Shown: positions 21,201 through 29,716 of the stretch, piece by piece
How the letters are laid out: each line of letters opens with the position of its first letter
Numbering within the stretch: position 1 is the first letter of the stretch
Assembly (NCBI RefSeq): GCF_001949145.1
Contig: NW_019091415.1
Location: 562,734 to 626,733, forward strand
Direction of reading: 5' to 3'
Length of the DNA: 64,000 bases
DNA from: Acanthaster planci
Lineage: Eukaryota; Echinodermata; Asteroidea; Valvatida; Acanthasteridae
Notes under the pieces: model-generated
The model's database searches: none
Told to the model about the DNA's origin: nothing
Seen by the model: the letters and a program-made list of their open reading frames with translations, nothing else
Program-made: the position numbers and the translations under genes

Positions 21201-24103
21201 TCAATCAATTACTGGAAACTTTGCCACTGACATCAACTCAAATACATCTTTGAGTATTTCAACCTGTGGCAATAGGGCACTCAAGTATTTCATGAAATTT
21301 TCAATTCAAGTTTTGAAAAATGCTATTCAACTTGAGACAAATACCTTTGCAAACAAATTCGTGTCTTATACCAATTTTAAATCATACCGCGCCTCCAGTT
21401 TCAATCAATAGCAAGGGTCAGGTGATTGTACCTGCCCCAGATAAAAATGTATAAAAAAATTCAATGTTCTCCATCACTTCTGGAAACAAAGTTAATATGC
21501 AGAAGCTCACAATTGATGGTTTTTAAAGATTAAAAATGTCAAACTTTTGATGATGTCATCATGATGTAATTGCTGTAAATACCCTTTTTTATTAAAGCTT
21601 TTGAAAACTGTACAAAGTTTAGTAGTTAAAATTAACATTCAAAATTCAGTAATGAATTATCTGATGACATCATCATGATATCACATTTCTATTGCCATTT
21701 TTGTATTATAGTCTTCCTCTGGTGTGACACTGAAAATGATGCAAGCGTACTAAGTGACAAAAGAAACATTTGTACACAGCAAATGGCCTTTGATGAGTAG
21801 AATATGAAGATCAAGAAAGAATATAATTAGGAGCAAAAAAATGGCTTTTCTGCTCTTTGTTGAAAAGCGAAAAAAAACGAGCAAAAGCAATGCTCATTTC
21901 TGCACTTTGCATGCAGAAAGCCAATTAAAACATATCTCTTGTCATTGTATCTGTAATGGGAGATTAGACTGTTGTGAATGCCTGATAACCCAAAAGACAG
22001 TGATTTTTTTGCACAAAAAGTCCTGTGAATTTTCTGTATTGAAGGGATTAGACTTTAAAACTGTTCCAAAAGTCTAACGAGGATTTCCCTTTCAGTTGCA
22101 AAGACAAACTACTGCTACACGATTAGAACTCAACTCGAATTCAGGCGTTTTTACTTATCTATCCTTGTTGTCTTGTCAGGTATGTGTATCAAAGCATGCA
22201 GTAGTCAGCACATCAGCACGAGGGCCTACAAGATTGATTAAATCACAGTCGACACCATCACCTCTTGTAATGTGTAAGGTATGGGTGAGAATGAAATGCA
22301 TTGTAGAGTTACATTTAGTTCTTGCTTCTCTCTGGTGTCTCAATAGCAAGCAAAAGATGAACAAGGAGAGCTTCTGCTCTGTATTTTGACTGTACATGTA
22401 CACAACTGGCATGTGGCTGTGGCAAATGCTGGTATTTGTAAATATACTGAGTAGGTGTTTTAAGGTGCAATGAGTGCCAGAGTTTGTCATATGTGGTGCA
22501 CTTCAAATGGATGTGGACCAACACCCCCCTCCCCCAAACAAAGAAACAGAAAAAGCCTTTGTTGAATTATAAGGAGGGCAAATATGCAGTCAGGTATGTA
22601 TAAGTGTACAAAGTAATGTACAGTGATTAGCAGCCACTTCCCATGTTAATAAAGAAATTCTACTCAGTTGACAGATGTTAGTGAAAATGTTGGTGAAAAA
22701 GAATTTATTCAGACAAGATAGAGGACAATAAATAAATTGTACCATGTGAAGCAGAGTTGGCAAAAATTTCTGAAATGTTCAGGCACATCACCAATGTCTA
22801 AGGGGAGAAATGCTTTTCCTGCCTCTTGCCCCGCCTTCCCCATTTCTGCTGCCTGGTAAGCAATATACATGAAATTATTATGACTTAGTGTTTTCTCATG
22901 CATCTGAAATGGAAAGCATAGTTTTTCAAATGTCCTAAATATATAGACCTTAATTACGTATCGACAAGTATGCTCTGAACTATTGGGCAACCCAACATCA
23001 TATCATCTGCAATGTTCGCACCTTGTCTGGCCAGTTATTCTTTATCGAAGTTCTGTTCACTCCCTCTAGGTCAAGGATTTTCTCGTTGCTACATTTGACG
23101 CAATCAAGTCTATGTCAGCTATAGGGCTCAAGTTTGGCTTCTCTATACCATGCCCTTGTGATCCAGAGGGCTCTCTACACTTTCTGCCACTGAATGACTG
23201 CCTGGAGAAGGAACGGATAGGTTGCCAGCTGTCTGGTGTAAGAATAGACACCATGGGAGTTAAACAGATGTTTGCTGACCTGGGTACATTGCCAGCAGAG
23301 ATACTTGGTAATAGTGTTATTATTCAACATGTGGGGAAGAAACAAATCTGAAAAGTCACTTTTTTGTAAAAATTACATTGTCTAATAAAGGGGTTCTAAG
23401 TCAGTTTATATTAATGGAAAATATGCTTATGAAAACCAAAATGTTAAGCTAAGAATGTATCTTGGACTTCTGCAGGGTTAGCGAAAGAGGGGGTTTAGTT
23501 GTCAAAGGAGAGAGTGTTAATTGTTTCCCTTCCTTTTTTAGGCCGCAGAGTGCCTATTCAGAGCATTTATATGTGCCAGTGCTGTATCAAGTTAAATAAC
23601 ACATACATGTACTTCAGTCTTTCAAACTTATTGGTTATTTAGATATTGTTCCTGTGTATTTTATGATGTACCATTGTTTTTTTTTTTTTAAAGGAGTCTT
23701 AACAAATTGGAAACATCGGTTATGTCTTACTGAAATTATTTCAGGTGCTAGTTTTTGTGAAATGCACAATAAAATTTTTGTGTACTTCCTTAAAACTTGT
23801 ATGTCCAATGCGTCATTTTTCTCAGATCCATATGTAATGAGCGAGAAACATCTGAGAGCAGTTGCTGCTGAGCTTGGCCCTGAATGGCAGCACCTAGCAG
23901 TCAACCTGGGCTTCAACCAGTCCAATCTCTACAGGTTCAAACACGACAACAGCATCATAGATAATGCTATCTTTAGCATGCTAGTGACATGGTCACACAG
24001 AGAGGGACAAGATAAGGGGAAGAAACTGCAAGTACTTAGTGAAGCAATGGTTGCATGTGGACGAAGAGATGTAGTTGAAACATTGCTGCATCCTTATATG
24101 TAG
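2998..24103 (+). CDS. ROCO-family protein with COR domain and C-terminal death domain (3' part of gene, 7 exons)
   Basis: Seven GT-AG exons can be joined: 2998-3213, 4267-4464, 10258-10423, 18450-18613, 22180-22278, 23070-23307 and 23826-24103. Their lengths give phases 0, 0, 1, 0, 0, 1 and stop, which all agree, and they encode about 452 residues. Exons 1-4 carry the COR domain (dimerisation region after the Roc GTPase in ROCO proteins): FYHDIGQILFF, INHLWSG, RTYFVPTAL and SLFNRLVVHALAW. Exon 6 is a Cys-containing linker (CPCDPEGSLHFLPLNDC). Exon 7 is a death domain (about 80 residues, GPEWQHLAVNLGFNQSNLYR) ending in the stop. Roc and any leucine-rich repeats must be upstream of the window. 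Death-domain ROCO genes related to MFHAS1 and LRRK are known in amphioxus and other invertebrates, and a role in innate-immune or cell-death signalling is inferred from that architecture. Extra small exons in the long introns cannot be excluded. Confidence 0.85.
3214..4266 (+). other. ROCO intron
   Basis: AT-rich intron with no repeat or gene that I recognise. It ends at an acceptor that is only moderately pyrimidine-rich (tctttttcctaattaag). Confidence 0.7.
4267..4464 (+). CDS. ROCO gene exon: COR middle part
   Basis: Sixty-six codons in phase 0 to phase 0. It encodes a segment with SWKRLNEEGIL, LINHLWSG and LLSLMCKLDLLCER, matching the COR pattern of a W-x-x-L helix, then 'L-W', then the 'L-M-x-K-F/L-D-L' helix. 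The donor CAG|GTCTGT is weak (pyrimidine at +3), and the reading frame stays open past it into the adjoining minisatellite. Splicing here rests on the continuity of the domain with the next exon. Confidence 0.82.
4465..5990 (+). repeat. 29-bp minisatellite in the ROCO intron, decaying rightwards
   Basis: Tandem copies of a unit like tcagtcaagtcagtctggg + atccattcct (29 bp) are regular from 5162 to about 5700, then degrade to about 5990. Two partial units stand left of the assembly gap (about 4477-4514). Variants differ by aag/cag, ctt/ccc and a few shortened units (for example at 5288 and 5340). Because 29 is not a multiple of 3, three units (87 bp) give a 29-residue periodic peptide, and the regular part is free of stops in all three + frames. 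Confidence 0.95.
4515..5161. other. Assembly gap (647 N) inside the minisatellite
   Basis: Run of N flanked on both sides by the 29-bp repeat, so the array collapsed in assembly and its true length is unknown. Confidence 0.99.
5991..6956. other. Intronic sequence without a recognised gene
   Basis: Only short open frames. A minus-strand frame at 6248-6526 lies downstream, in transcription sense, of the piggyBac relic and could be its decayed C-terminal half, but I see no diagnostic motif. Confidence 0.4.
6957..7673 (-). pseudogene. piggyBac-type transposase relic (N-terminal and early DDE region)
   Basis: Minus-strand reading, with frame changes, gives the order typical of DDE_Tnp_1_7 (piggyBac) transposases. 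An acidic/Ser-rich N-tail is followed by PLKYSFTGNDG (7673-7419), then about 7310-6957 with SWTDVNTQELKAFLGLCI, HPTLHSYWSTDPLL, LALHFNDN and CPVIDRLLEKFSTVY, then ISV-NDSLLK where ISIDE with a catalytic Asp is usual. An in-frame stop follows SVTP near 7170. It sits in a ROCO intron, opposite to gene sense. The second half of the catalytic domain was not recognised, and terminal repeats or TTAA duplications were not identified. Confidence 0.65.
7674..9870. other. Intronic sequence, no recognised gene
   Basis: Low-complexity tracts and short open frames only, apart from the duplicated segment annotated at 8440-8800. The minus-strand frame 7861-8157 has no recognised domain. Confidence 0.5.
8440..8800 (+). 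repeat. Degenerate ~180-bp direct duplication
   Basis: Two successive segments share the order 'gccatgaat-a/t-aaggcc... tgggaacccc... ttccgct'. The landmarks are agccatgaataaaggcccag (about 8494) versus ggccatgaatttacggccaa (about 8673), then ctgggaaccc (8524 and 8705), then acttccgct (8558 and 8782). Confidence 0.5.
9871..10043. repeat. Short inverted repeat (MITE-like), ~43-bp arms
   Basis: Arms at 9871-9913 and 10002-10043 are imperfect reverse complements sharing gattcggggcaagcttt in the middle (left) and its complement aaagcttgccccgaatc (right). The loop is about 88 bp. No gene is inside. Confidence 0.7.
10136..10200 (+). repeat. Orphan copies of the 29-bp intron minisatellite
   Basis: About two degenerate units (ttcagtcaagtcagtttgct, then attccattcagtcacatctg) match the array ending near 5990, but lie 4 kb away and just before the next COR exon. 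Confidence 0.65.
10258..10423 (+). CDS. ROCO gene exon: COR-B start
   Basis: 166 nt after acceptor tctcttactatccag and before donor CTG|GTATGT. It enters in phase 0 and leaves in phase 1. It encodes a charged linker (QMETSDVQETTER), then TYFVPTALHKS and YFIFYVDFKQIVP, the beta-rich COR-B opening in which 'Y-F-V-P-S/T-x-L' and the later aromatic strand are conserved. Confidence 0.82.
10424..12329. other. ROCO intron, proximal part
   Basis: No coding region recognised. It includes a tRNA-like SINE head (11160-11235). Short open frames at 10975-11205 and 11534-11791 have no known domain. Confidence 0.5.
11160..11235 (+). repeat. Possible tRNA-derived SINE head
   Basis: After an A-rich tract, gcactggtatagtgttccag has the shape of an A box. 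Aggttaaaatcctgctccag 35 bp later fits a B box (GGTTCRANTCC with one change). A canonical tRNA fold was not found, so a SINE remnant is the more likely reading. Confidence 0.35.
12330..13570 (+). pseudogene. SWIM zinc-finger plus YqaJ-type nuclease protein relic (ISL2EU-type element)
   Basis: In order on the + strand there is a SWIM-like zinc motif (VKCECTASKGNCCSYSAGLA, with Tyr in place of the usual His, 12466-12525). Next is a YqaJ exonuclease core with NVSTEHGHKYKTTVREVFEK (about 13054-13113) and SWLGASLDGIV (13165-13197; usual catalytic form ASPDG), followed by EIKYPTEKR (usual EVKCP). Downstream, in other frames, come YYTQVQLAIYCAKRCKC and FTIVDVNF (13344-13450). Such proteins are the second gene of ISL2EU DNA transposons and may process DNA during transposition (inference). 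Stops and frameshifts throughout show it is inactive. It converges with the transposase at 15748-15174, as expected for one element. Confidence 0.65.
13571..15173. other. Spacer between the two convergent ISL2EU-type genes
   Basis: AT-rich, no coding signal. It holds a G tract (about 14151) and a tacatacatgtacatgta run near 14724-14740. Confidence 0.5.
15174..15748 (-). pseudogene. DDE_Tnp_4 (ISL2EU/Harbinger-like) transposase, catalytic part, inactivated
   Basis: The minus-strand frame 15748-15311, continued in another frame to 15174, begins MCIIDCTEVFVQRP, holding the first catalytic Asp of DDE_Tnp_4. It continues with QTYSNYKNHNIYKALYCIA, FGGRASDTFISQNSGF and PGDEVLANHGFTI. The last corresponds to the motif that normally has Asp-Arg/Lys-Gly, so the second catalytic Asp is Asn here. 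Further on, HGDRAIRRLKCF stands where VERAIGRLK with the catalytic Glu is usual, so Glu is Asp. A frameshift near 15440-15420 and loss of two catalytic residues make it dead. The N-terminal THAP/zinc region is missing. The sequence is replaced at about 15750 by the neighbouring Penelope-like element. Confidence 0.75.
16110..16430. repeat. ~62-bp direct repeats flanking an inserted fragment
   Basis: Segments 16110-16172 and 16366-16430 are near-identical in the same orientation (both carry gctgctgggtgg and then gcttgtt-a/g-ggtgccc-like text). They frame the + strand RT fragment, like a long duplication at an insertion or gene-conversion site. Confidence 0.75.
16171..16362 (+). mobile_element. 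Fragment of Penelope-like RT (fingers) in opposite orientation
   Basis: The + strand frame reads DPTQAIEKCNASKLLTL, then IPAALYCHLRPS, then PRFFDQPKMHKPDIPLHPIV. The last is the conserved 'P-R-F-Y-G-x-P-K-x-H-K' and 'P-L-R-P-I-V-S' block of Penelope-like RT fingers. It lies between two direct repeats inside a minus-strand copy of the same class, so it is an inverted insertion or inversion. Confidence 0.75.
17270..17306 (+). ncRNA. Hammerhead-ribozyme-like core, partial
   Basis: CTGAGGA, then a perfect 6-bp stem (ggccag / ctggcc) closing a short loop, then GAAAC. This fits the CUGANGA-stem II-GAAA core. Penelope-like elements are known to carry hammerhead motifs in their terminal repeats, which is why it may be real here. 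A pairing partner for stem I and a cleavage-site triplet were not found. The motif is on the + strand, opposite to the adjoining RT but in the same sense as the 16171-16362 fragment. Confidence 0.35.
17400..18449. other. ROCO intron, distal part
   Basis: AT-rich, no recognised gene. It ends with acceptor gggcttgattttaacag. Confidence 0.6.
18450..18613 (+). CDS. ROCO gene exon: COR-B, end of domain core
   Basis: 164 nt, phase 1 to phase 0, donor AAG|GTAAGT (near perfect). It encodes SLFNRLVVHALAWSQ, the 'G/S-x-F-x-R-L-hydrophobic-V' helix that marks COR-B, then IAYRYVCFPADGDHDVEME, a strand-turn-strand segment. The Glu before SLF is split across the intron, and the codon is restored correctly. 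Confidence 0.85.
19000..20200 (-). mobile_element. LINE fragment (EN-RT linker and early RT), heavily decayed
   Basis: Minus-strand translation in changing frames gives PRHNSLITSSSRELFRIVES, VREFFDFFLGKIHSIRSN, SNFEAVLEDEVQKLIMNL and PIPTTLLKK, the linker and N-terminal RT motifs of CR1/L2-like non-LTR retrotransposons ('L-F-x-x-V-x-x-L', 'F-F-x-x-K-I', 'V...K-S-C-x-L-D-P-I-P-T'). Later pieces are riddled with stops. Orientation is opposite to the ROCO gene. Confidence 0.65.
20201..22179. other. ROCO intron, no recognised gene
   Basis: AT-rich. Short frames at 20244-20573 and 21136-21411 have no domain. Two 'gatgacatcatcatgat'-like words near 21550 and 21660 suggest a small degenerate repeat. 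Confidence 0.5.
22180..22278 (+). CDS. ROCO gene exon: linker after COR (probable)
   Basis: 99 nt, phase 0 to phase 0, with acceptor gttgtcttgtcag and donor AAG|GTATGG. It encodes a basic, Ser/Thr-rich segment (STSARGPTRLIKSQSTPSPL) without a known fold. It is supported by matching phases, good splice signals and position, but not by homology, so it is the least certain exon. Confidence 0.5.
22279..23069 (+). other. ROCO intron
   Basis: No gene or recognised repeat. It ends in the strong acceptor tgttcactccctctag. Confidence 0.6.
23070..23307 (+). CDS. ROCO gene exon: Cys-containing linker domain
   Basis: 238 nt, phase 0 to phase 1, donor CTTG|GTAATA. It encodes VKDFLVATFDAIKSMSAIGL, then a small CPCDPEGSLHFLPLNDCLEK segment with Cys-x-Cys, a His and a later Cys resembling a compact metal-binding or disulphide module, then MFADLGTLPAEIL. 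Similar Cys/His segments precede death domains in invertebrate ROCO proteins; I know this as a pattern only. The frame is free of stops throughout and joins the death-domain exon in phase. Confidence 0.75.
23826..24103 (+). CDS. ROCO gene terminal exon: death domain
   Basis: Acceptor gcgtcatttttctcag, then 278 nt to the TAG at 24101-24103. After a split Asp codon it reads DPYVMSEKHLRAVAAELG, then GPEWQHLAVNLGFNQSNLYR, then a helix with NAIFSMLVTWSHREGQD, then LSEAMVACGRRDVVETLL. These are the six-helix death-fold landmarks ('W-x-x-L-A', 'W-x-x-R/G', 'L-x-x-A-L'). This domain mediates homotypic assembly in signalling adaptors (family knowledge). No obvious AATAAA follows within about 300 bp. 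Confidence 0.92.
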
Positions 24104-24207
24104 ATTTAAAAAAATTATTGCTCATGAGAAATTGAAATCAAAGTTTTCTCTTGTTTGAAAATATAACAGTGTTGTAAGAATAAGTAACAGAAACTTGAGT
24201 GTATCTA

Positions 24208-24560
24208 TGGAGGATGAAAAGTGGCCATTTGCTTTTCTGCTGCCAGAATGGTAGAAAAACAGATTTTATGTTCTGGTAACATGCAATTTTGACGTTTGTA
24301 CTTTTCTGCCACCTCAAAAAGTAGAACAAGCATTGTTTTATGTATTTTTCTATTTTTCTGCTTCAAGAAAAGAGATGTTACTTTTCCTTTGTTCGCTTTC
24401 GTCGCAGCCATCTGCTTTTTTCCTCTCAAAAAGGCAGAAATGAGGACCAAACATTTTGACAACCATGAATTCTACTTTTTTGCTTTTGTGATACTGGAGG
24501 AGCAAATTTATATAGGTGGCCGAAAAGTGGCCATCTGCTTTTCTGCCTTCCAAGGGTCAT
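24208..24560 (+). repeat. Hairpin-rich ~350-bp dispersed repeat, copy 1
   Basis: Begins gaggatgaaaagtggccat and ends with ggccgaaaagtggccatctg then cttttctgcc. It contains repeated 'cttttctgct ... agcagaaaag' type words forming several short palindromes. It is homologous to 24886-25238 (inverted) and 27006-27375. Confidence 0.85.
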
Positions 24561-24885
24561 GAAAGGGGGTCGTGAATCTCAGGTTATGACCATTTTCCTT
24601 TCTTGGGGATTGAAGACGTATAAACCAATAATTAAAGTCTACCCTATCTTTAATAATGAAAGATTCACGTTTTCCTTGGCCCAAGCAAGCTTGTGTTTCT
24701 ATTGGATGATAGCTGTAAAACTGTATTTCCTTTGAGACGCTGTTTTTTCTGCCTCACAGGGACACTGATACTGCCATATGGGATTGGTCCGCAGAATACA
24801 TGGTTAAGTATTGGTTTCTACATCTTCACTCCCCCAGAACAGAAATGGTTGTAACCTAGAGGTTCACAACCCCATTCACTGCCCA

Positions 24886-25238
24886 TTAAGGAAAGAAAAG
24901 CAGATGGCCACTTTTCGACCACTTATGAAAAATCTGCTGCTCCAGTATCTCAAAAGCAGATAAGTTGAATTCATGGTTGTGGTCAAAATGTTCAATCCAC
25001 TTTCCTGCTTGTTTGACAGGTAAAAAGCATATTGTCTCTTTTTGGTTGCCATCAAAAAGAGGAAAAGTAAGACTACTTTTGCAATAGCAGAAAAGCATTA
25101 CAATAAAATGGTCATTCTGCTTGTGAGGTAGCAGAAAAGTAGACACGTCAAAAATTGCATGTTGCAAAGACATAAAATCTGCCAATCTACCATTCTGATA
25201 GCAGAAAATCAGATGGCCACTTTTCGTCCTCCATATGT
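24886..25238 (-). repeat. Hairpin-rich ~350-bp dispersed repeat, copy 2 (inverted)
   Basis: Minus-strand equivalent of copy 1. The left edge is gcagatggccacttttcgac and the right edge is cagatggccacttttcgtcc. Copies 1 and 2 face each other across about 325 bp and could form a 1-kb foldback. Confidence 0.85.
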
Positions 25239-27005
25239 ATCTTCACATGGCATCGCTCACAGAAGTATATGTGGAAGAATTATTTATTTGGGGAATTTGG
25301 CTTACAGTTATATTACATCACAGTGATGTTGCTATCATTTTATACCTCGTTTGTGTTGTGTAAATTAAGACTGGTGTGAATGTTGAGCTTATTGGTTGAT
25401 ATGATGTATTGCTCATTTGACAGTCATGAGCCTTAGATGAAAGCAGACATTTTCACTGCTTCTGAGATTTCAACGGTTGCTTTGGACTATTATGACTCTT
25501 CCTTTTCTGTTCTTAATTTGGTAGGAATCCAAGCAAATGCAGACAGGGCACAAAGCTAAATCCATGTCGGGTTCATAAAGGCAAGAATCTGCTTATCTTC
25601 AACTTTAAGGTGTTTTACATCAGATGCATGTAATGTTTCAGTTACCAATTGCTGACTTTACTTTGTGCACTTGAGGGGTTTACCAGCATTGCTATGTAAT
25701 TGCCAGTGGTTTTGCATAATGTAACAAATCACAGCCCACTGATAGTGAAGTTATGCAGCATGCAGCAAAATGTCTGTTCACTTATTTTGACTTGATCTCA
25801 AGGTTTATCTCTATAGTAGAATCCCTTGCAGAATAAGTTTGAAGATTGTAATGAAATTCAGATGTGTTCAAATCGTACATTGGTTCTCAAGGCCACATTG
25901 TAGGAATTTTGCATGTAAGTTTATGTTGGTACATGTAACTTGCTTTTATGTCATTGCTTATGATACGGTCTACGTTTAGGATTAGTGTACATGTAGTGTT
26001 AGCTATTTTCTAGATTATATAGTTTGATACTTTTTAGTGGAATGATAACAATATCTCTGAGATTTAGCCTTTGGAACTTACACTCTTCCAAACATTTTCA
26101 TCACTGTTCTGGCTTGTGTGGCTCCTAATCTTTATCATTGAAACAAATGCATTTGTCCTTCACTGATGTGAACAAATCATGTTGATATTCTGACTTTAAA
26201 ATGGTTTTTGTATGAAGAATCTCAAGAAATTTAAAGTCTGATTCTTGTCTGAATGAAAGCCTCCCTTCTAAGTTACCGAGGACTTGCAAATTTTGCCAGC
26301 CAACTGCATATATGTGAATGAGCAAGGCTAGGGTGGGCTAAGGGGATCCAAACACCCCATCCAGCCCAGCCCAAGAGTTCCATTTGTTTTTCTTTCTCTT
26401 TTTTTTTTGGGGGGGGGGCTGTTTTCGTTGTTCCCATGTTTTGTTTTTCCATGCCGTGCACTTCACACAGTTTTGCGCAAGACTATTTGCATTTTGCCTT
26501 TATTAGCAAAACTGTATTCTTTGACCTCGGTTCTGTTGGGATTCCCGCAATCAGTCAATAATAGACCAATTACGCCAGCTTCGCTGTGGGAGGCCACTGT
26601 GTTTGCTGATGTTTGATACCCACTATACTATAGGTCACATAACTTAGCAGGCACACTTAGTCTATTGGTTTTATTTTGCATTTTGTACTTTTTTAAAATG
26701 AAAGTTAAGTTGAAATTCAATTTTCTTTGACCCACCCTTTACATTTGGGAAAAAATTGACATTTAAAAAACATTGTTAATATTGTGTGACCCCAAAATAG
26801 AAATGATTTGTTCATGAAAGCAGTACTGATTTTTTTATTATTTTGGTACCTGATGGCTATTTTTTACATGAAAATGGATCTTGCCATAATCTATTCACGT
26901 GTGCAATACATATAAATATGAATAATCAGAAGTTTGTTTTATGTCCGTTATGAAAAATATTTAGAGTAAGCCATATAAAACGACTTTCTGCTTCACCTAG
27001 TTACA
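25239..27005. other. Intergenic sequence, no recognised gene
   Basis: AT-rich. G/T-rich tract at about 26402-26420. Short frames only. Confidence 0.5.
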
Positions 27006-27375
27006 TAGGATGAAAAGTGGCCACCTTCTTTTCTGCTATCAGAATAGTAGGAAAGCAGATTTTCTCTCTTTGCAACATGCAATTTTCAACTCTTTACTCT
27101 TCTGCTGCCTGAAAAGCAGACTGAACATTTTGTCGTAATGCATTTTTTCAATTTTTCTGCTACCAGAAAAGTAGATTTTACTTTTCCTCTATTTGTTGGT
27201 GGCCAAAAAGTTGATGTCTGCTCTTGCCTATCAAAAAAGCAGTAAAGTGGATCAAACATTTTGACAACTGTTTGTTCTACTTTTTTGCTTTTAGGATACC
27301 GGAAAAGCTGATTTAACTTATTTGGCTGGAAAGTAGCCACCTACTTTTCTCCTTTTGGGCACGCAGAAAAGTAAT
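27006..27375 (+). repeat. Hairpin-rich ~350-bp dispersed repeat, copy 3
   Basis: Same start as copy 1 (ggatgaaaagtggccacc) and same internal order (acatgcaattttcaac, ttttctgctaccagaaaag, aaacattttgacaact). More diverged at its right end. Confidence 0.85.
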
Positions 27376-29329
27376 ATTGACAACATTGAATCCTCTGTTT
27401 GTGCTTTTTTGATACAATGCAGATTTTTAAGTAAATGGCCAATGCCTCAAGTGCTGACAGTCAAACTCCAAACTCTTTGAGACACCAAATACCAGGGCAA
27501 GCTTTGCCCAATCAAATTAAAGAGAGAAGTACTGGGTGGATGATAGTAGTTTTGCAGTGTGATTATATAAGCGTATGATACTCAACCATTTTGGTGGTTA
27601 ACTTAAAATACAACACAGAGATTAATCTGCTTGCGTAAAATGATGGAATGTCATTACCATCCCCTCTATTTCATCACTACTCAGAGACGAACATCAAAGC
27701 ACCTTGGCCTTGAAGGATTTGAATTTTCAGGTTCAGATCCAAATGCGTATTTATGCAGTAGTCATGAGGTAAAAAAAGCCATGAAATTATTCTGGGTGTA
27801 AAAGCTGTAGAATAATCTTGAAATTATAAATACATGTAGCCTAAAATCTAACCCGTACACAAAATACATCATTTATTAATATTAAAAGACATATTCCAAT
27901 ATAAAATAAGACTTTTTTTAACTAATAGTGTAGCTGAACGTGTACGAGCTTTCTTAGGTCTTTAGTGCATAATGAGGATTACTTATTAGTGCATGTGTGT
28001 CGGAAGTGGCAGCGCTCCGCTAGCACAGGTAGCCACACTTGTACAAGACACAGCACAGAACAGTCAGGATGTAGACCAAAAAGGTAGTAATATGCATGAT
28101 AAGAAAGGGCTTTCTAGAAAAGTTAATAAATCCAACTCCGAATAGTTGTACAATTTTGTATTTAACATCTGACAGTTTATCAAAGTTGTGACTTTTCCAG
28201 AAATATCAAACTTGTGTGACAATTTCTATCGAAGTACTAAAATAAACTCTTTGTACCATTACAATGAGTTACAAACAATTATTCTTACAGTTTGTGGGCA
28301 CTGCAATTGTCTGCAGTTTGTCGCAAAGCCCTATGTTAGTGACAGCCCCACTCAGATATAAGGAAAGATGTTTAGCAAAGAGATCAGGAGAAATGGTAAC
28401 CCCAACAAGCACAAGGCTCTTTGGTGAAATTTTAGCTCGCAGAATGAAAGAGCTTGACAACTGGTGATCGTGTAAGGAAAAGACCAAAAACAAAGTCCAG
28501 ATCCCAAATATCGCAATGTACAGTATCTTAATTATCTGTTTCACACCAAGGCAAAGGAAGTTATTTACATGTGGGGGTGCTGTTCCATTTTACTGGTGTT
28601 CCTTCCGCCACCTAACGAATCTGTCATCCGTCAAGGGAAATAGTTCATGCATTATTAAATAAAAGGCTCTTTTTACACACTTTATTATTTAATTTTCAGA
28701 ATGGAAAGATCGTTATGTGCAATTTCTTAAAAAGATTAATTTGATTTGTTGTTCAAACAGGTTTTTTTTCATACTTGGCAATTGATGGCAATAAACCAAT
28801 AAAGTCATTGCCTGGCAACACCCAAAACAACCACACCGAGATCTCGCCTCTTCAATGAGTTTACTACAGTAGTATGCTACGTAGCAAGACGTAGACGACT
28901 AACTGACCATGGGTAGCACACCTCTGCAATATACACCGTACTTGCACTTCATTTCACTAATCAAAAGACCACACCCAATTGAACAAATCCATCCAAGTTC
29001 AAAACCTAGAGCCCCAAGTACTTAATTCAAATATCAATGATATCACAAACTGAAACAAATATTTAAATCCAGACTACATTGATCCAAAGTAGCTTTTTTT
29101 TAAACAACCAAATCTGGGAAACAAAATAAAAATGTACATTTAGGAACAATGAAACTAATCATTTTAAACGATAAAATGGGCTGAGACCTGACAGTGTGAG
29201 TGTTTGCGTGACCTATCACTTCGGTACTCTATAGTGTGTACGTGTGTGTCGTTATGTAAGAAGTGAGTGGACTGTCTCCGTGTAGCATGCAAGCAGTGTA
29301 GTAGACTTGAAATCCAGTTTGTAAAAGGG
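27376..29329. other. Intergenic sequence, no recognised gene
   Basis: A 67-codon frame at 28264-28467 has a hydrophobic start, but no domain and no splice context that I trust. Otherwise AT-rich. Confidence 0.45.
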
Positions 29330-29716
29330 GGAGTTCACATTAGCGCCGTCTGCGCATATCTGCCTCGAAACCGAGGCTCTCTGTGTTGAAGTTCCTCGCG
29401 TGCGCCCCCGAAGTCCACACAATACATGGAGTATCCGGTTCGTAAGTGTGACGCCACTTCAGTTTAAACCACGCCCACTGCACCAGATACACGACCACGG
29501 CAGGTACGTTGGTTCGCGGTCAATTGTTATTTTTTCTTTTGATTTTACGTGTCGAGTCATCCTGAAAGACTCTTCCACAAAAATTTGCAGCCTGAAAAGT
29601 CAGAATTTAACATACCTTTATGTATTTTGTGTCTTGACTCCTTACTTTCAATCGGCTGATGGAATTAAGAATTGAAGCTGACACATCAGCCTCGTTTTCA
29701 AGCGCGGAAGTGCGCG
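29330..29716 (+). repeat. ~390-bp interspersed repeat, copy A
   Basis: Runs from gttcacattagcgccgtctg to agcgcggaagtgcgc, with nearly 90% visible match to the reverse complement of 61919-62311. Landmarks are agtatccggttcgtaagtg, cgtgtcgagtcatcctgaaa and gcctgaaaagtcagaattta. No ORF. It could be a MITE or an LTR fragment. Confidence 0.9.

Noticed and set aside
23654-24103. Start of the death-domain ORF at 23654
   Set aside because: The upstream part is intron; the acceptor at 23824-23825 and the phase-1 junction with 23307 fix the exon start at 23826.
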